From assembly GCA_012719125.1 (NCBI GenBank), contig JAAYAY010000009.1:1-64000 (forward strand): a stretch of DNA of 64,000 bases, in the 5' to 3' direction. The DNA is from Planctomycetaceae bacterium. GTDB taxonomy: Bacteria > Planctomycetota > Planctomycetia > Pirellulales > Thermoguttaceae. Numbering within the stretch: the stretch's first letter is position 1; each line of letters begins with the position of its first letter. Below the pieces are notes generated by a model. The model was not told the origin of the DNA. It saw only the letters and a program-made list of their open reading frames with translations, and searched no databases. This document shows, in pieces, positions 10,216 to 18,962 of the stretch. The position numbers were made by a program, and so were the translations under genes.

Positions 10216-11739
10216 ATGGATCAGCTCTCACGAAAAGCATTCCTCAGAAAGACCTTGTTGGGCGGCTTGGGTGCGCAGGCGTGTTTCACGGCTTGCGACG
10301 GCCTGGCGGCTTCGGAACAGGACGGCCGGCAACGCGACCGGTCTTATGTCCCGTTGCTGCCGGTGGCCGGCGAGTACGACGTGGTCGTGGCCGGCGGCGG
10401 GCTGGCCGGCGTGGCTGCCGCCTGCGCTGCGGCTCGCGCCGGTGCTGGCACGGCCATGATCGAGGCCCAGGCCTTTGCCGGCGGCGTGGCCACGGCCACC
10501 ATGGAAGCCACGATGTCGAACCGCTTCCACAATGCCGCGGGCGAACAGGTTGTGGGCGGGCGGCCCCTGGAACTGGTCGAAAGGCTGGTCGCCCTGGGAG
10601 CCACCACGCCGACCTGGCCCCGGCATCCGTACCATATCACGTTCGATATTGAACTGGCCAAACTGGCCATGGACATGATGCTCGAAGAGGCGGGCGTCGA
10701 CGTCTACTACGGCACCATCGTGACCGACGCCGTCATGGCGGACAACTGCGTGACTGGCGTGGTCATCTCCAACCGCTCGGGCAACCAGGTGCTGCGGGCC
10801 AAGTGCGTGGTCGATGCCACGGGCGACGCCGACGTGGCCCACTACGCAGGCGCACCGCTGCGAATGGGGCGAATGACGAACAGCTTCATGTTTCGGCTGG
10901 GGAACGTCGACTTCGACAAGCTGGTCGCGTTCTTTCAGGAGAACCCCCAGGAGTACGGCAACGGGCGCAGCCCGGCACGCAGCGTCGAGAACATGCAGGC
11001 CTTCTACGATGCCGGGTACTTCATCCTCGAACACTACGGCGACAAACTGGAGAAGACCCTCGGCGACGCGATCAAGAGCGGCGAATACTCCGAGGCCTGG
11101 GGGCCTTTTCACGACATGCACGCCTTTAAGATGTCGGGCATCCGTGCCAAGAAGACCCTCAACGTCAACACCGGTCAGGTGGCCGTGACGGGCATCGACG
11201 GCAAGGAACTCTCGGACTTGTTGCGTCAGGGGCGGGCCATGGCGCACCATGTCGCCGCGTTCCTCCGCAAGCATCTGCCGGGACTGGAAGACAGCTTCGT
11301 CGTGCACACGAGCAGCATGCTGGGGCTGCGGCATACCCGCTGGCTGGACGGCGCCTTCACTCTTACGGAGGCAACGTATGGAACCTCGTTCGAGGATGCC
11401 GTCGGACGCGGCGTAGCCCTTTCGAAATGGCGGAAGGAGAGCGAACTGTTCGACGTGCCCTTGCGGTGCATGCTCCCGCGGACAACGGACGGGCTGATCA
11501 TCGGCAGCGGCCGAAGCACGTCGTCCACTCCGGCCGAAGTGCTGCGGATCCAGCCGGTTACGATGATCGTCGGCCAAGGTGCGGGCGTGTCGGCCGCCGT
11601 GGCCGCACGCGACGGAGTCGCCGTGCGCAACGTCTCCATCTCCCGAGTGCAACAAGCGCTCGCCGAGCAGGGCGTGAAGTCGTTTCAGAAATCGCCGCAG
11701 TTGCCCGTGACCATCGTCGTGCAGCCCTGGAGAAGGTAG
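10216..11739 (+). CDS. FAD-dependent oxidoreductase (PF12831 type), exported
   Basis: The 507-residue product begins with a Tat-like leader (SRKAFLRKTLLGG), then a dinucleotide-binding motif YDVVVAGGGLAGVAAA at about residues 54-69, and the body of the FAD_oxidored family common in planctomycetes, with VVDATGDADVAHYAGAP and MLGLRHTRWLDGAFTLTE. Substrates of this family are mostly unknown. The start is the ATG at 10216, where homology to Tat leaders begins. The last dozen residues (QLPVTIVVQPWRR) are encoded on bases that are the antisense of a truncated amidohydrolase, so the natural 3' end has probably been replaced by a few codons. The core enzyme looks complete. Confidence 0.85.
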   Translation: MDQLSRKAFLRKTLLGGLGAQACFTACDGLAASEQDGRQRDRSYVPLLPVAGEYDVVVAGGGLAGVAAACAAARAGAGTAMIEAQAFAGGVATATMEATMSNRFHNAAGEQVVGGRPLELVERLVALGATTPTWPRHPYHITFDIELAKLAMDMMLEEAGVDVYYGTIVTDAVMADNCVTGVVISNRSGNQVLRAKCVVDATGDADVAHYAGAPLRMGRMTNSFMFRLGNVDFDKLVAFFQENPQEYGNGRSPARSVENMQAFYDAGYFILEHYGDKLEKTLGDAIKSGEYSEAWGPFHDMHAFKMSGIRAKKTLNVNTGQVAVTGIDGKELSDLLRQGRAMAHHVAAFLRKHLPGLEDSFVVHTSSMLGLRHTRWLDGAFTLTEATYGTSFEDAVGRGVALSKWRKESELFDVPLRCMLPRTTDGLIIGSGRSTSSTPAEVLRIQPVTMIVGQGAGVSAAVAARDGVAVRNVSISRVQQALAEQGVKSFQKSPQLPVTIVVQPWRR

Positions 11740-12071
11740 TTCTGGCAGCGGCGGGCTTGCGGATCGCGCAGCGACGAATCGGAATGCGTGTGCAAGTCGA
11801 TCAGGCCGGTCGCGACGGCGAGGCCCTCACAATCGATGACCTTGTCGCCCGCTTCGGGTTCATGGCGGCCGACCGCCACGATCCGCTCGCCGCGGATCAC
11901 CACGTTGCCCACCATCGGCTTGTCGCCCGAACCGTCATAGATCGTGCCGCCTCGAAGCACCAGGTCGGCACCCAGCGCCTGGGCCGGGCGAGAGTGGTCA
12001 TCGGCGGCCAGCAAGACACCTGCAACCAGCAGCCCCAGAAGCAATCGAACGACTCTTGCCGAGTTTCGCAT
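11685..12071 (-). pseudogene. N-acyl-D-amino-acid deacylase-type amidohydrolase, N-terminal fragment
   Basis: From an ATG at 12071, with a good ribosome binding site GAGGTGAT seven bases upstream, the frame encodes 128 residues: a signal peptide (VVRLLLGLLVAGVLLAADD), then ADLVLRGGTIYDGSGDKPMVG, GERIVAVG and GLIDLHTHSD, the metal-binding HxH start of D-aminoacylase-like amidohydrolases. The protein stops right after TTMVTGNCG, where the family normally continues for another 350-400 residues. Bases 11685-11739 overlap the 3' end of the FAD gene on the other strand. The catalytic barrel is missing, so it is a broken gene; the cut lies near 11690-11697. Confidence 0.8.
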
Positions 12072-12075
12072 GATA

Positions 12076-13392
12076 TCACCTCGATCTTGCGGCGGCGCAT
12101 GTTGCCTGCGGAGCACGGCGCCAACAAGCGGCTAGGACTAGTACATAGGAGCCTAATACCAGCAACACTCCGCTATACACTTGGATGCCAATGAGAAGGC
12201 CGAGTCCTTGCGAAAACCATGACGCGACGTAAAGCACTATTGCCAACGAGTACACTGGGAACTGGGAAAAACGGCAGACGCCGGCAGCAGGCTGCTTCTC
12301 CAGCCCTCTCGCAAGCACGATTGCCGCGACGACAATGATCGAATCGTATATTCCAAAATGCGGGCTGAGCAGTGGAGTCCACGCCAATGCGCACGCCCAC
12401 GAGAGTCGTTGAGAAGCCGGATTCCCATGGCCTCGTGCCATTCGCCACCAAGTATGACACAAGCACAAGAACAACACGAGAACGACCGAGATGAAGATGT
12501 ACTGACGTACTTCGGGAGATCGAGGCAGAGCGAGCTGTAGGCATGAATACAAATCGACGTTCTTCGACGCGTTAAATACCTCCGGGGCTATCGCTTTCAC
12601 CTTGGAATAGGCAGCCAGGGCGTGGATGTATCCAGAGCACCCCTTCCAGCCGACGGTTGCCGCCGATATTCCGCCGAGGGCCAGGGCTGAGAAGAAAAAC
12701 CCTGCCAGCGTGCGGAACTGCCGCGTAAGAACAAGCATGGGAACAAACAACACGAGAAACGTCGGCTTGAAAAGGCACACCGCCAACGCGGCTCCGCCGA
12801 GGGCCCGCCGACCTCGGGATTGCAGGTAGAACGCCAGGGCGATGGAGAAAAATGCGAATGCCGACGCTTGTCCACCCAGCCAGCACTCCATTATGAACGG
12901 TGGAAAGGAAACAGCGATCAGGTTGGCCAGAACGTAGTTCTCACTTTCTGTCTCTGGAACGGAGATCCACAATAACCGAAACCCCGCCACAAAGAGGGCC
13001 ATACTGACTGACGAGAAGATGAAATACGACCAAGCATACGGCAGCAGCGCGAGCGGACGAACGAAAGCTGCGAAAAACGGTGCGTAGACGAAGGGGAGGC
13101 TCTCTTTTGCGCCTGCCGCAGGAACAACTTCGTGGTAGAGTCGGTCCTGGAGGGAGAAGTCGTAGAGACCTTCGGCGTCATGCTCGTTGAGGATCGTTCC
13201 GGCAACGTAGTATTCCGCAAAGTCTGCACCCAAGTTGGACCCGAAAATGGTTTTCCCTCGCTCGACTGTTGCGAAGGACAAGCACCAACCTGCAACCGCC
13301 GCAAGAATGAAGCCGATCGAAAGAAAGCGAATCCGCTCTTGTGTGGCGAGCCCGCAAATGAACTTGGCGAAAGGCGTCATTCGGCTTGTCAT
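12076..13392 (-). CDS. GT87-type polyprenyl-phosphate-dependent glycosyltransferase (DUF2029)
   Basis: The product has 438 residues with roughly ten hydrophobic segments (for example FLSIGFILAAVAGWCLSF, YFIFSSVSMALFVAGFRLLW, VLVLFLCLCHTWW). The first periplasmic loop carries the acidic signature GADFAEYYVAG followed by LYDFSLQDRLYHE and LPFVYAPFFAAFVRPLALLP, as in mannosyltransferase-like GT87 integral membrane enzymes that use lipid-linked sugars. The likely role is glycosylation of envelope lipids or polysaccharide; the donor sugar is not readable. Start is the ATG at 13392, with ATG 13380 as an alternative. Its stop lies five bases before the start of the truncated amidohydrolase. Confidence 0.82.
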   Translation of the reverse strand: MTSRMTPFAKFICGLATQERIRFLSIGFILAAVAGWCLSFATVERGKTIFGSNLGADFAEYYVAGTILNEHDAEGLYDFSLQDRLYHEVVPAAGAKESLPFVYAPFFAAFVRPLALLPYAWSYFIFSSVSMALFVAGFRLLWISVPETESENYVLANLIAVSFPPFIMECWLGGQASAFAFFSIALAFYLQSRGRRALGGAALAVCLFKPTFLVLFVPMLVLTRQFRTLAGFFFSALALGGISAATVGWKGCSGYIHALAAYSKVKAIAPEVFNASKNVDLYSCLQLALPRSPEVRQYIFISVVLVLFLCLCHTWWRMARGHGNPASQRLSWACALAWTPLLSPHFGIYDSIIVVAAIVLARGLEKQPAAGVCRFSQFPVYSLAIVLYVASWFSQGLGLLIGIQVYSGVLLVLGSYVLVLAACWRRAPQATCAAARSR

Positions 13393-13519
13393 ACTACGTG
13401 TCTTGCCGTTGGAAACCCGGGTTCATGGATTCTTGCCGCAAGGATACCCCAACGGAGGCGTCGCACGCAACAGAGAATCGTTGAACGTCGGTCGAAAGGC
13501 TCCGTCTGAATCGTTCTTC

Positions 13520-14026
13520 TCACGCGACCGGCTGGTCGACGAATAGTGCCATGCAGATATCGTCCGCATAGCCCTGGCTCAGCTTGATGCGCCGCTTGAG
13601 CGTGCCTTCGATTTCGAATCCAAGCGAGCGGTAGAGCGCAATCGCCCGGGGATTGCTGGATCGAACTCGAAGCTCGATCCTCTCGACGGCCGAAGATTGG
13701 CAAGCCCACTCGATCGCATGGTTCATAAGAATACGTCCATACCCTTGGCCGGTATGACCGGGATGGACGACGATCGTCAGTTGGACGACATGGCTTGTCA
13801 CTGCCAGCGCCAGCGGCTCCAGCAGAAGGTGCCCGACGGGGTCGCCGTCCTTCTCGAGAACCACATAGAGGCCGTTCGACTGGAGCTGCTCGATCTTGCG
13901 CCGAAACGACTCAACGTGAATCTCCTCCGGGCGCGAGGCCAGCAGCCCCTCTTGGGCGGCCGCGGTCTGACGCTCCGCCGCAGCGAGCATTTCGGCATCT
14001 TCGGGAGTTGCTGCACGGATGTACAT
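13520..14026 (-). CDS. GNAT-family N-acetyltransferase
   Basis: This 168-residue enzyme has the GNAT fold: an N-terminal strand YIRAATPEDAEML, a central strand VVQLTIVVHPGHTGQGYGRIL that contains the acetyl-CoA pyrophosphate loop (Q/RxxGxG/A as HTGQGYG), and the closing motif SNPRAIALYRSLGFEIEG. The C-terminal KRRIKLSQGYADDICMALFV suggests a RimI/RimJ or polyamine-type enzyme, but the acceptor cannot be told. ATG 14026 begins exactly at the fold. A GTG at 14095 would overlap the upstream stop (GTGA) and add 23 unconserved residues. Confidence 0.85.
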   Translation of the reverse strand: MYIRAATPEDAEMLAAAERQTAAAQEGLLASRPEEIHVESFRRKIEQLQSNGLYVVLEKDGDPVGHLLLEPLALAVTSHVVQLTIVVHPGHTGQGYGRILMNHAIEWACQSSAVERIELRVRSSNPRAIALYRSLGFEIEGTLKRRIKLSQGYADDICMALFVDQPVA

Positions 14027-14091
14027 ACGCCTGCGTTCCTGATCTCTTCTTGTTGCTTGCGTTACGCTCTGCCGCGCAGGGCCGGACATCG

Positions 14092-14442
14092 TCACATTCG
14101 GACATTTTCAGGCTTCTGCAATGCGCTTTCGGCGGTCCGCTCGGCAATGTCTTCCGGGACGCCGCCGTCCTTGAGTAATTGTACCATCGTCTGCGAATCG
14201 CCGCTTCGCATAGCATCACGGAACCGTTCCCATCGTCCGGAATGGCCGATAGGGTCTCCCGCTGTCCTGATCGCAGCAACGATGTCGCACGTTGCTAATC
14301 CAATTGCCAGACACCCTGCGCCAATTTGAAGACAGAGAACACCGCCGATGAGGATCCCAACGATAATCCCAAGCAGCCCAACGCCAATCAGCGCGTATCG
14401 CATAAGTGCCTCGTCAGAATGATTCAGGAGTGGATTCAACAT
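14092..14442 (-). CDS. Small membrane protein of unknown function
   Basis: From the ATG at 14442 the product is 116 residues with two adjacent hydrophobic segments (YALIGVGLLGIIVGILIGGVL and IGAGCLAIGLATCDIVAAI) and a charged C-terminal tail (RWERFRDAMRSGDSQTMVQLLKDGGV) that looks helical. I do not recognise a family. It lies just upstream of the GNAT gene on the same strand with a possible 4-base overlap, so the two may be co-transcribed. The frame is open further upstream to 14562, but that extension has no protein-like character. Confidence 0.6.
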   Translation of the reverse strand: MLNPLLNHSDEALMRYALIGVGLLGIIVGILIGGVLCLQIGAGCLAIGLATCDIVAAIRTAGDPIGHSGRWERFRDAMRSGDSQTMVQLLKDGGVPEDIAERTAESALQKPENVRM

Positions 14443-14977
14443 GTGAGTTGAATGGGATTTCGTACACCACGTGCGTGTCACGCTCGACATCGGATTTGAG
14501 AGGACCTCGAAGGACTGCTCGCTCACCGTGGTAATACCACCACACTTGACGTGGCGGTACATTCTGAATTCAGGTACAGCCGATTCGGACCAAACGGCAA
14601 ACGGCTCAATCGCAAGCCGACCATTTTCGTTCGCGGTTCCAGCGAGCAGTGGCGATCCACGCCGGGCGCATGACGGCCGATCCCGAGCGTACCCGTGATC
14701 TCATGGGCCGGCACCGATGGATACAGTAACCCAAAGGCGCGACCGCATCACTACGCAGGGTTTCGCCGAGCTTCCTCAAGAGTTGGCCCCGATCGCGATC
14801 GCCGATCGCCCCGATCGCAAATGATGCAAGTCCTTGACAGCGAACGAGGACGGAATTATTGGTAGGGACAATGGTTTGCATCAAGAGAGTTCCCGGTTAC
14901 GATTTGCCGTATCGGCCTTTCCTTGAGCCGACTCGTTATGAATGCTACGATCCAGATGCACCCAGGACTGAGGGGTT
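14443..14977. other. 535-base gap without a convincing gene
   Basis: Short open frames exist on both strands, but none shows a signal peptide, a recognisable motif or a ribosome binding site. The region separates divergent genes and should contain promoters for both sides. A possible sigma-70-type promoter for the right-hand gene is listed separately. Confidence 0.5.
14923..14951 (+). promoter_or_regulatory. Possible sigma-70-type promoter of the six-hairpin glycosidase
   Basis: TTGAGC (14923-14928) and TACGAT (14946-14951) match four of six positions each of the -35 and -10 consensus with an ideal 17-base spacer, 26 bases upstream of the ATG at 14978. This is pattern matching only. Confidence 0.3.
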
Positions 14978-16723
14978 ATGAAACTTGTCTGCAGAGTATC
15001 GCTGACGGCCGTGGCTCTCGCCGCCGGGCTGAATGTCTGTGTTGGCACTGAGCCGAAGGAACTCGAAATCAATGTTGGACGGACCATTTTGTTCGAGAAC
15101 CCGTTGCCGCGGATGCAGTGCGGGAAGAACCAGTGTGGCACCTACAACAACTGGGAACTTGCATTTCCGGGCGTGCTGACGACACGAGATCCAAAGCTCG
15201 GCAATCTGCTGTGGAACCTCCGCAAGGTGGTGTGGGCGGACCGGCGGCTGATCTTCGTGGACAACCGTACGATTATGTGTCAGCTCAACTGGATACGCGA
15301 CCACGTCCATCAGATGAAGGGCTACTGCCACTGGGAATACGACCTCAGGAGCTTCCTCGACTTCATTCTCGACACGCAGCGCGCGGACGGCATGTTCTAT
15401 GAGCTGGTGAAGCAGATGGACGACCGGCATTGGTCCTTTGTGAACGAGGACTGCCGCGTGTTCTACCCGGAAGACAATCAATCGCTGGTGCGTCTGGAGG
15501 TGGAGGCTGACGTCGAGTACCTGATGGTAGAGGGGTGTCTCCGGTGCTGGCGCGTGACCGGCGATGACGATTGGCTCGCGAAGGCGTTGCCGAAGCTGGA
15601 GAAGGCCATCGATTACGTGACCGCCGACAAGAAGCGGTGGGACTCCGAGCACGGACTTGTGAAACGCGCGTACACGATCGACACGTGGGACTTCACGTAC
15701 ATGCCCGATGCCGGCCAGAACCGGCGCATCGAACCAGGGAAGACGCCGATGGCGATTATGCACGGCGACAACTCCGGTGTGTGGCAGGCAATGACACAAC
15801 TGGCGTGGATCAACGACCGCTTCGGCAACCCTACGAAGGCGAAGGAATGGCGCACCCGGGCGGCGGCCCTCAAGGCAAATATGATGAAGCACCTGTGGAA
15901 CGGGAAGTTTTTCCGGCATCAGCTACCCGTGGACGGCACGAAGGATTTCGACGCGTACGAGAATGAACGGCTCTCGATGTCCGATGCGTACGCTCTCAAT
16001 CGAGGGATTCTCTCGTTGGAGGAGAACCGATCCATCATCGAGGAGTACATCGCGCGACGCGCCACCACGAAAGGGTTCAGCGAGTGGTTTACTATCGATC
16101 CCCCGTACGAGCCGGGCTTCGGCGCGAAGGAGTCGCATGCAGCGGGCACCTACGTGAATGGCGCGCTCTGTCCGTTCACGGCTGGTGAACTCGCCCGAGG
16201 TGCGTTCGAGAACGGGTATGAGGAGTACGGATGGGATATCCTCTCGCGGATCGAGAAGATGGTGGCTCGTGACGACGGCGAGATTTTCTTCCTTTACCAT
16301 CCGATCACGGGTGAGCCGCAGGGCCGCGGTCCGAGCGCCTGGGGTGCGGCGGCGATCATCAGTGCGATTGACGAGGGACTAGCCGGCATTCAGGATCTCG
16401 ATATGGGCTATCAGGTGATACGCTTTGCTCCGCGGTGGCCGGTGACGCCGTACACGGAGCTACGTTATGTGACGGGCTACGAGGCAGCACACAAGACGGT
16501 GGACTGCCGCTATGTGCTCACGGAGACGGGTATGCGCTATCATCTGCGCAGCCCCGCCCATCTCGTGAAGGCGCATATCCTGTTGCCGAAGGGAAAGGCC
16601 TGTACTGCGGTCCTGATCGACGGATCAAAGACCGCTTTCAAGACCGTAAGAGTGGCTGATTCCGTCTATGTGGACGTGGAGGTGACGCCGCGCGGCGCCG
16701 TCGATTTCGAGATTCTGTTCTGA
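14978..16723 (+). CDS. Exported six-hairpin glycosidase-like protein
   Basis: The 581-residue product has a signal peptide (LVCRVSLTAVALAAGLNVCVG) and then the alternating helix pattern of an (alpha/alpha)6 barrel, with sections such as LNWIRDHVHQMKGYCHWEYD, SLVRLEVEADVEYLMVEGCL, LVKRAYTIDTWDFTYMPD and GTYVNGALCPFTAGELARGA. A C-terminal beta domain (about 480-581) follows. This architecture is shared by alpha-L-rhamnosidases (GH78), GH15/GH63/GH65 relatives and bacterial glucosidases. Conserved acidic residues in WDFTYMPDAG and HWEYDL are candidate catalytic or substrate-binding residues. It is probably a periplasmic or secreted glycoside hydrolase acting on plant or algal oligosaccharides; the exact family is undetermined. 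Confidence 0.72.
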   Translation: MKLVCRVSLTAVALAAGLNVCVGTEPKELEINVGRTILFENPLPRMQCGKNQCGTYNNWELAFPGVLTTRDPKLGNLLWNLRKVVWADRRLIFVDNRTIMCQLNWIRDHVHQMKGYCHWEYDLRSFLDFILDTQRADGMFYELVKQMDDRHWSFVNEDCRVFYPEDNQSLVRLEVEADVEYLMVEGCLRCWRVTGDDDWLAKALPKLEKAIDYVTADKKRWDSEHGLVKRAYTIDTWDFTYMPDAGQNRRIEPGKTPMAIMHGDNSGVWQAMTQLAWINDRFGNPTKAKEWRTRAAALKANMMKHLWNGKFFRHQLPVDGTKDFDAYENERLSMSDAYALNRGILSLEENRSIIEEYIARRATTKGFSEWFTIDPPYEPGFGAKESHAAGTYVNGALCPFTAGELARGAFENGYEEYGWDILSRIEKMVARDDGEIFFLYHPITGEPQGRGPSAWGAAAIISAIDEGLAGIQDLDMGYQVIRFAPRWPVTPYTELRYVTGYEAAHKTVDCRYVLTETGMRYHLRSPAHLVKAHILLPKGKACTAVLIDGSKTAFKTVRVADSVYVDVEVTPRGAVDFEILF

Positions 16724-16863
16724 ATCCAGAAACAACCTTTGTGGATGTCGGGGAGGGAATAGTCTAATATGGTAGGACTCTTCGTGAAACCGATGAAGAT
16801 CGGCCGCGAGGCGAATTACCACAACGCTATGGCGGTCACAGAAACAATGAAGGAAGCGATACG

Positions 16864-18630
16864 ATGAAGAGAATGCTAGTTCTTTGTGTTTGGGTGCTGG
16901 TCGCCGTTCAGGCGTTCGCCGAGGAGCGGGTCGCGCTGTGGCCGGAAGGAAAGATCCCGGATTTCCAGGCCAGTCAGATCGCGGCGACCACCCAGGAGGT
17001 AGAGGCTCCTGGATTCAAGGCGGCGGACCATGCGATGCCGTATCTCGACTGGTACGAGGCGCCCGCGGAGAAAAACGGCGGATGCATGTTGCTCATTTCA
17101 GGCGGCGGTTATCAGAGGTGCTGCGACGGGGTGTGGATCGACCGGGTCGCGGAGAAGTTCACCGAACTGGGGTTCGTTTGCGCGAGCCTCACCTACCGTA
17201 CTCCCCGTCCGCAAGGGTTGCCGATCTACCAGAGCGCGTGGGAGGATGGGCAACGCGCCGTCCGTCTCGTCCGCAACGACGCGAAGGAACGAGGATTCGA
17301 CCCGGAGAAGATCGGCGCGCTGGGGTTCTCCGCGGGCTCGCACCTGACGGTCCTGCTCGCCACCAGCTCGCTCACGCCGGCCTACGGGCCGGTTGACGAA
17401 CTCGACCAGCTTCCGTGCCACGTAAACTGGGCGGTGCCGATCTTCACCGCCTATGCGCTCACGGATGGACTCACCGGCCCCAACACGCGTGAGGGCGACG
17501 CGATCGACGTGAAGCTCTCGGACGTGTTCAAGTTCGACGCGAAGACGTGTCCGATGGCGCTCTTCCACGGAGGGACGGACATCTATTCGCCGAACGGTTC
17601 CACGCAAATCTACCGCCAGCTTCGCAGGATGAAGATCCCGGCCGAGATCCATCTCTTCGCCGACCGTCCCCACGGTTTCATGGGCGACGCGAGCAAGGGT
17701 GAGGACGGCACCGCCTACGACCACTGGTTCGACCGTATCGCCGAGTACCTGCGCCAGATGAATTTTGACGGGCGTCTCGGCGAGGAAGTCGATCTGATGG
17801 CCCGCTATCCGAACGACGATGCACGCGGCCAGTACAGCAAGGAGCCGGTCTGGCCGGAAGGCAAGATGCCGGATGAGCAAACGAACCAGTGCCTGCCTTA
17901 TCTCGAGTGGCACATGCCGAAGGAACTCAAGACGAAGGCGATCCAGATCATCTACTCGGGCGGCGGCTACAACGGCAACGGTCCGGACGGATTCGAAGTG
18001 GCGCCGGCGCGGCGTTACCTGAACGAAAAGGGCATGACGGTCGTGACTATGAAATACCGCACGCCGCGTCCGCTGGGCGGGCTGGCCAAGCACACGACGG
18101 CGTGGCAGGATCTGCAGCGTGCCGTCCGAATCGTCCGCAGCCAGGCCGCGGCGAAGGGGCTTGATCCCGATCGCATCGGCATCATGGGTTCCTCGGCCGG
18201 CGGACACCTGACACTCATGGGCGCGACCAGCTCGCGGCGCCGCTGCTATTGGCCGATCGACGACCTTGACAAGCTTCCCTGCAACGTGCAGTGGGCGGTC
18301 GCGATCTATCCTGCGTATGCGCTCACCGACGGCGCGGAAGCTCCGAATGCGAAGGGCGGCAACGAGGACGACGCGCGGCTGGTCCCCGAGTTCTCGTTCG
18401 ACCTCGCGACGTGCCCGATCCTGTTTATCCACGGCGACGCGGACGGCTGGGCGGCGATGAATTCGGTGAAATGCTGGGAGCAGCTTCGCCGGATGGGGAT
18501 CCAGTCCGATCTCCACACGCTCGTCGGACGTAATCACTGCTTCCAGAGGAAGGCCGCTCCGGGCACGGGCAGCTATACCTGGATGGATCGCATTTGGGAA
18601 TTCATGAACCACAAGGGTTTCAACAAGTAA
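16864..18630 (+). CDS. Exported double-domain alpha/beta-hydrolase (carbohydrate esterase type)
   Basis: The 588-residue product has a signal peptide (MLVLCVWVLVAVQAFAEE) and two homologous alpha/beta-hydrolase domains (about 25-300 and 328-588), each beginning with a WPEGK.P motif and containing MLLISGGGYQRC/IQIIYSGGGYNGN oxyanion segments and YRTPRP. The nucleophile elbows are GFSAG (Ser156) and GSSAG (Ser444); the candidate catalytic His residues are in RPHGFMGD and RNHCFQ. The fold is the BD-FAE/acetyl-xylan-esterase type that removes acetyl or feruloyl groups from polysaccharides. Both domains keep Ser and His, so both may be active. The ribosome binding site GAAGGAAG lies just upstream of the start. 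It follows the glycosidase on the same strand. Confidence 0.85.
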   Translation: MKRMLVLCVWVLVAVQAFAEERVALWPEGKIPDFQASQIAATTQEVEAPGFKAADHAMPYLDWYEAPAEKNGGCMLLISGGGYQRCCDGVWIDRVAEKFTELGFVCASLTYRTPRPQGLPIYQSAWEDGQRAVRLVRNDAKERGFDPEKIGALGFSAGSHLTVLLATSSLTPAYGPVDELDQLPCHVNWAVPIFTAYALTDGLTGPNTREGDAIDVKLSDVFKFDAKTCPMALFHGGTDIYSPNGSTQIYRQLRRMKIPAEIHLFADRPHGFMGDASKGEDGTAYDHWFDRIAEYLRQMNFDGRLGEEVDLMARYPNDDARGQYSKEPVWPEGKMPDEQTNQCLPYLEWHMPKELKTKAIQIIYSGGGYNGNGPDGFEVAPARRYLNEKGMTVVTMKYRTPRPLGGLAKHTTAWQDLQRAVRIVRSQAAAKGLDPDRIGIMGSSAGGHLTLMGATSSRRRCYWPIDDLDKLPCNVQWAVAIYPAYALTDGAEAPNAKGGNEDDARLVPEFSFDLATCPILFIHGDADGWAAMNSVKCWEQLRRMGIQSDLHTLVGRNHCFQRKAAPGTGSYTWMDRIWEFMNHKGFNK

Positions 18631-18962
18631 GAAGGCAAACAAGGCAGTATCAGGATCTTGGGGACAGGCAAATGCGGACGTGGATACAGGATACGGGGTC
18701 AACTCTTGAGGAAGCTCGGCGAAATGCAGCGGCGGTGAAGGGCGCAAAGGCGGGTATTCGCCCTTAGTGCCCGCAGGCGGGGCCCTGGAGCAGGAATTGT
18801 TGCCGGAGGGGGTGCAACGCTGGCTGGGAATCGGGAAACTGGCCGAGTTGATCGAGAAGGCCACGGTGGACAGGACGGCGACTTTATTAGCGTGAAGATC
18901 CTCGTGGAGGAACTCACGATTCAACCAGGCAACGATTGACCCAGCCCTCGACACGTCCCGTC
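18631..18962. other. Convergent gap with a coding-like stretch of unknown origin
   Basis: No complete gene is visible. On the plus strand about 18770-18895 reads as a short amphipathic peptide (ELLPEGVQRWLGIGKLAELI) that ends at TGA and could be the tail of a degraded gene. The phrases GGGGACAGGC and CGGGGTCAACTCTTG near 18660-18710 resemble the arms of palindromic elements elsewhere in the window, but no partner arm is found here. Confidence 0.35.

Noticed and set aside
14606-14884. 92-residue minus-strand frame
   Set aside because: It has no ribosome binding site, hydrophobic leader or motif; codon use does not look like the neighbours.
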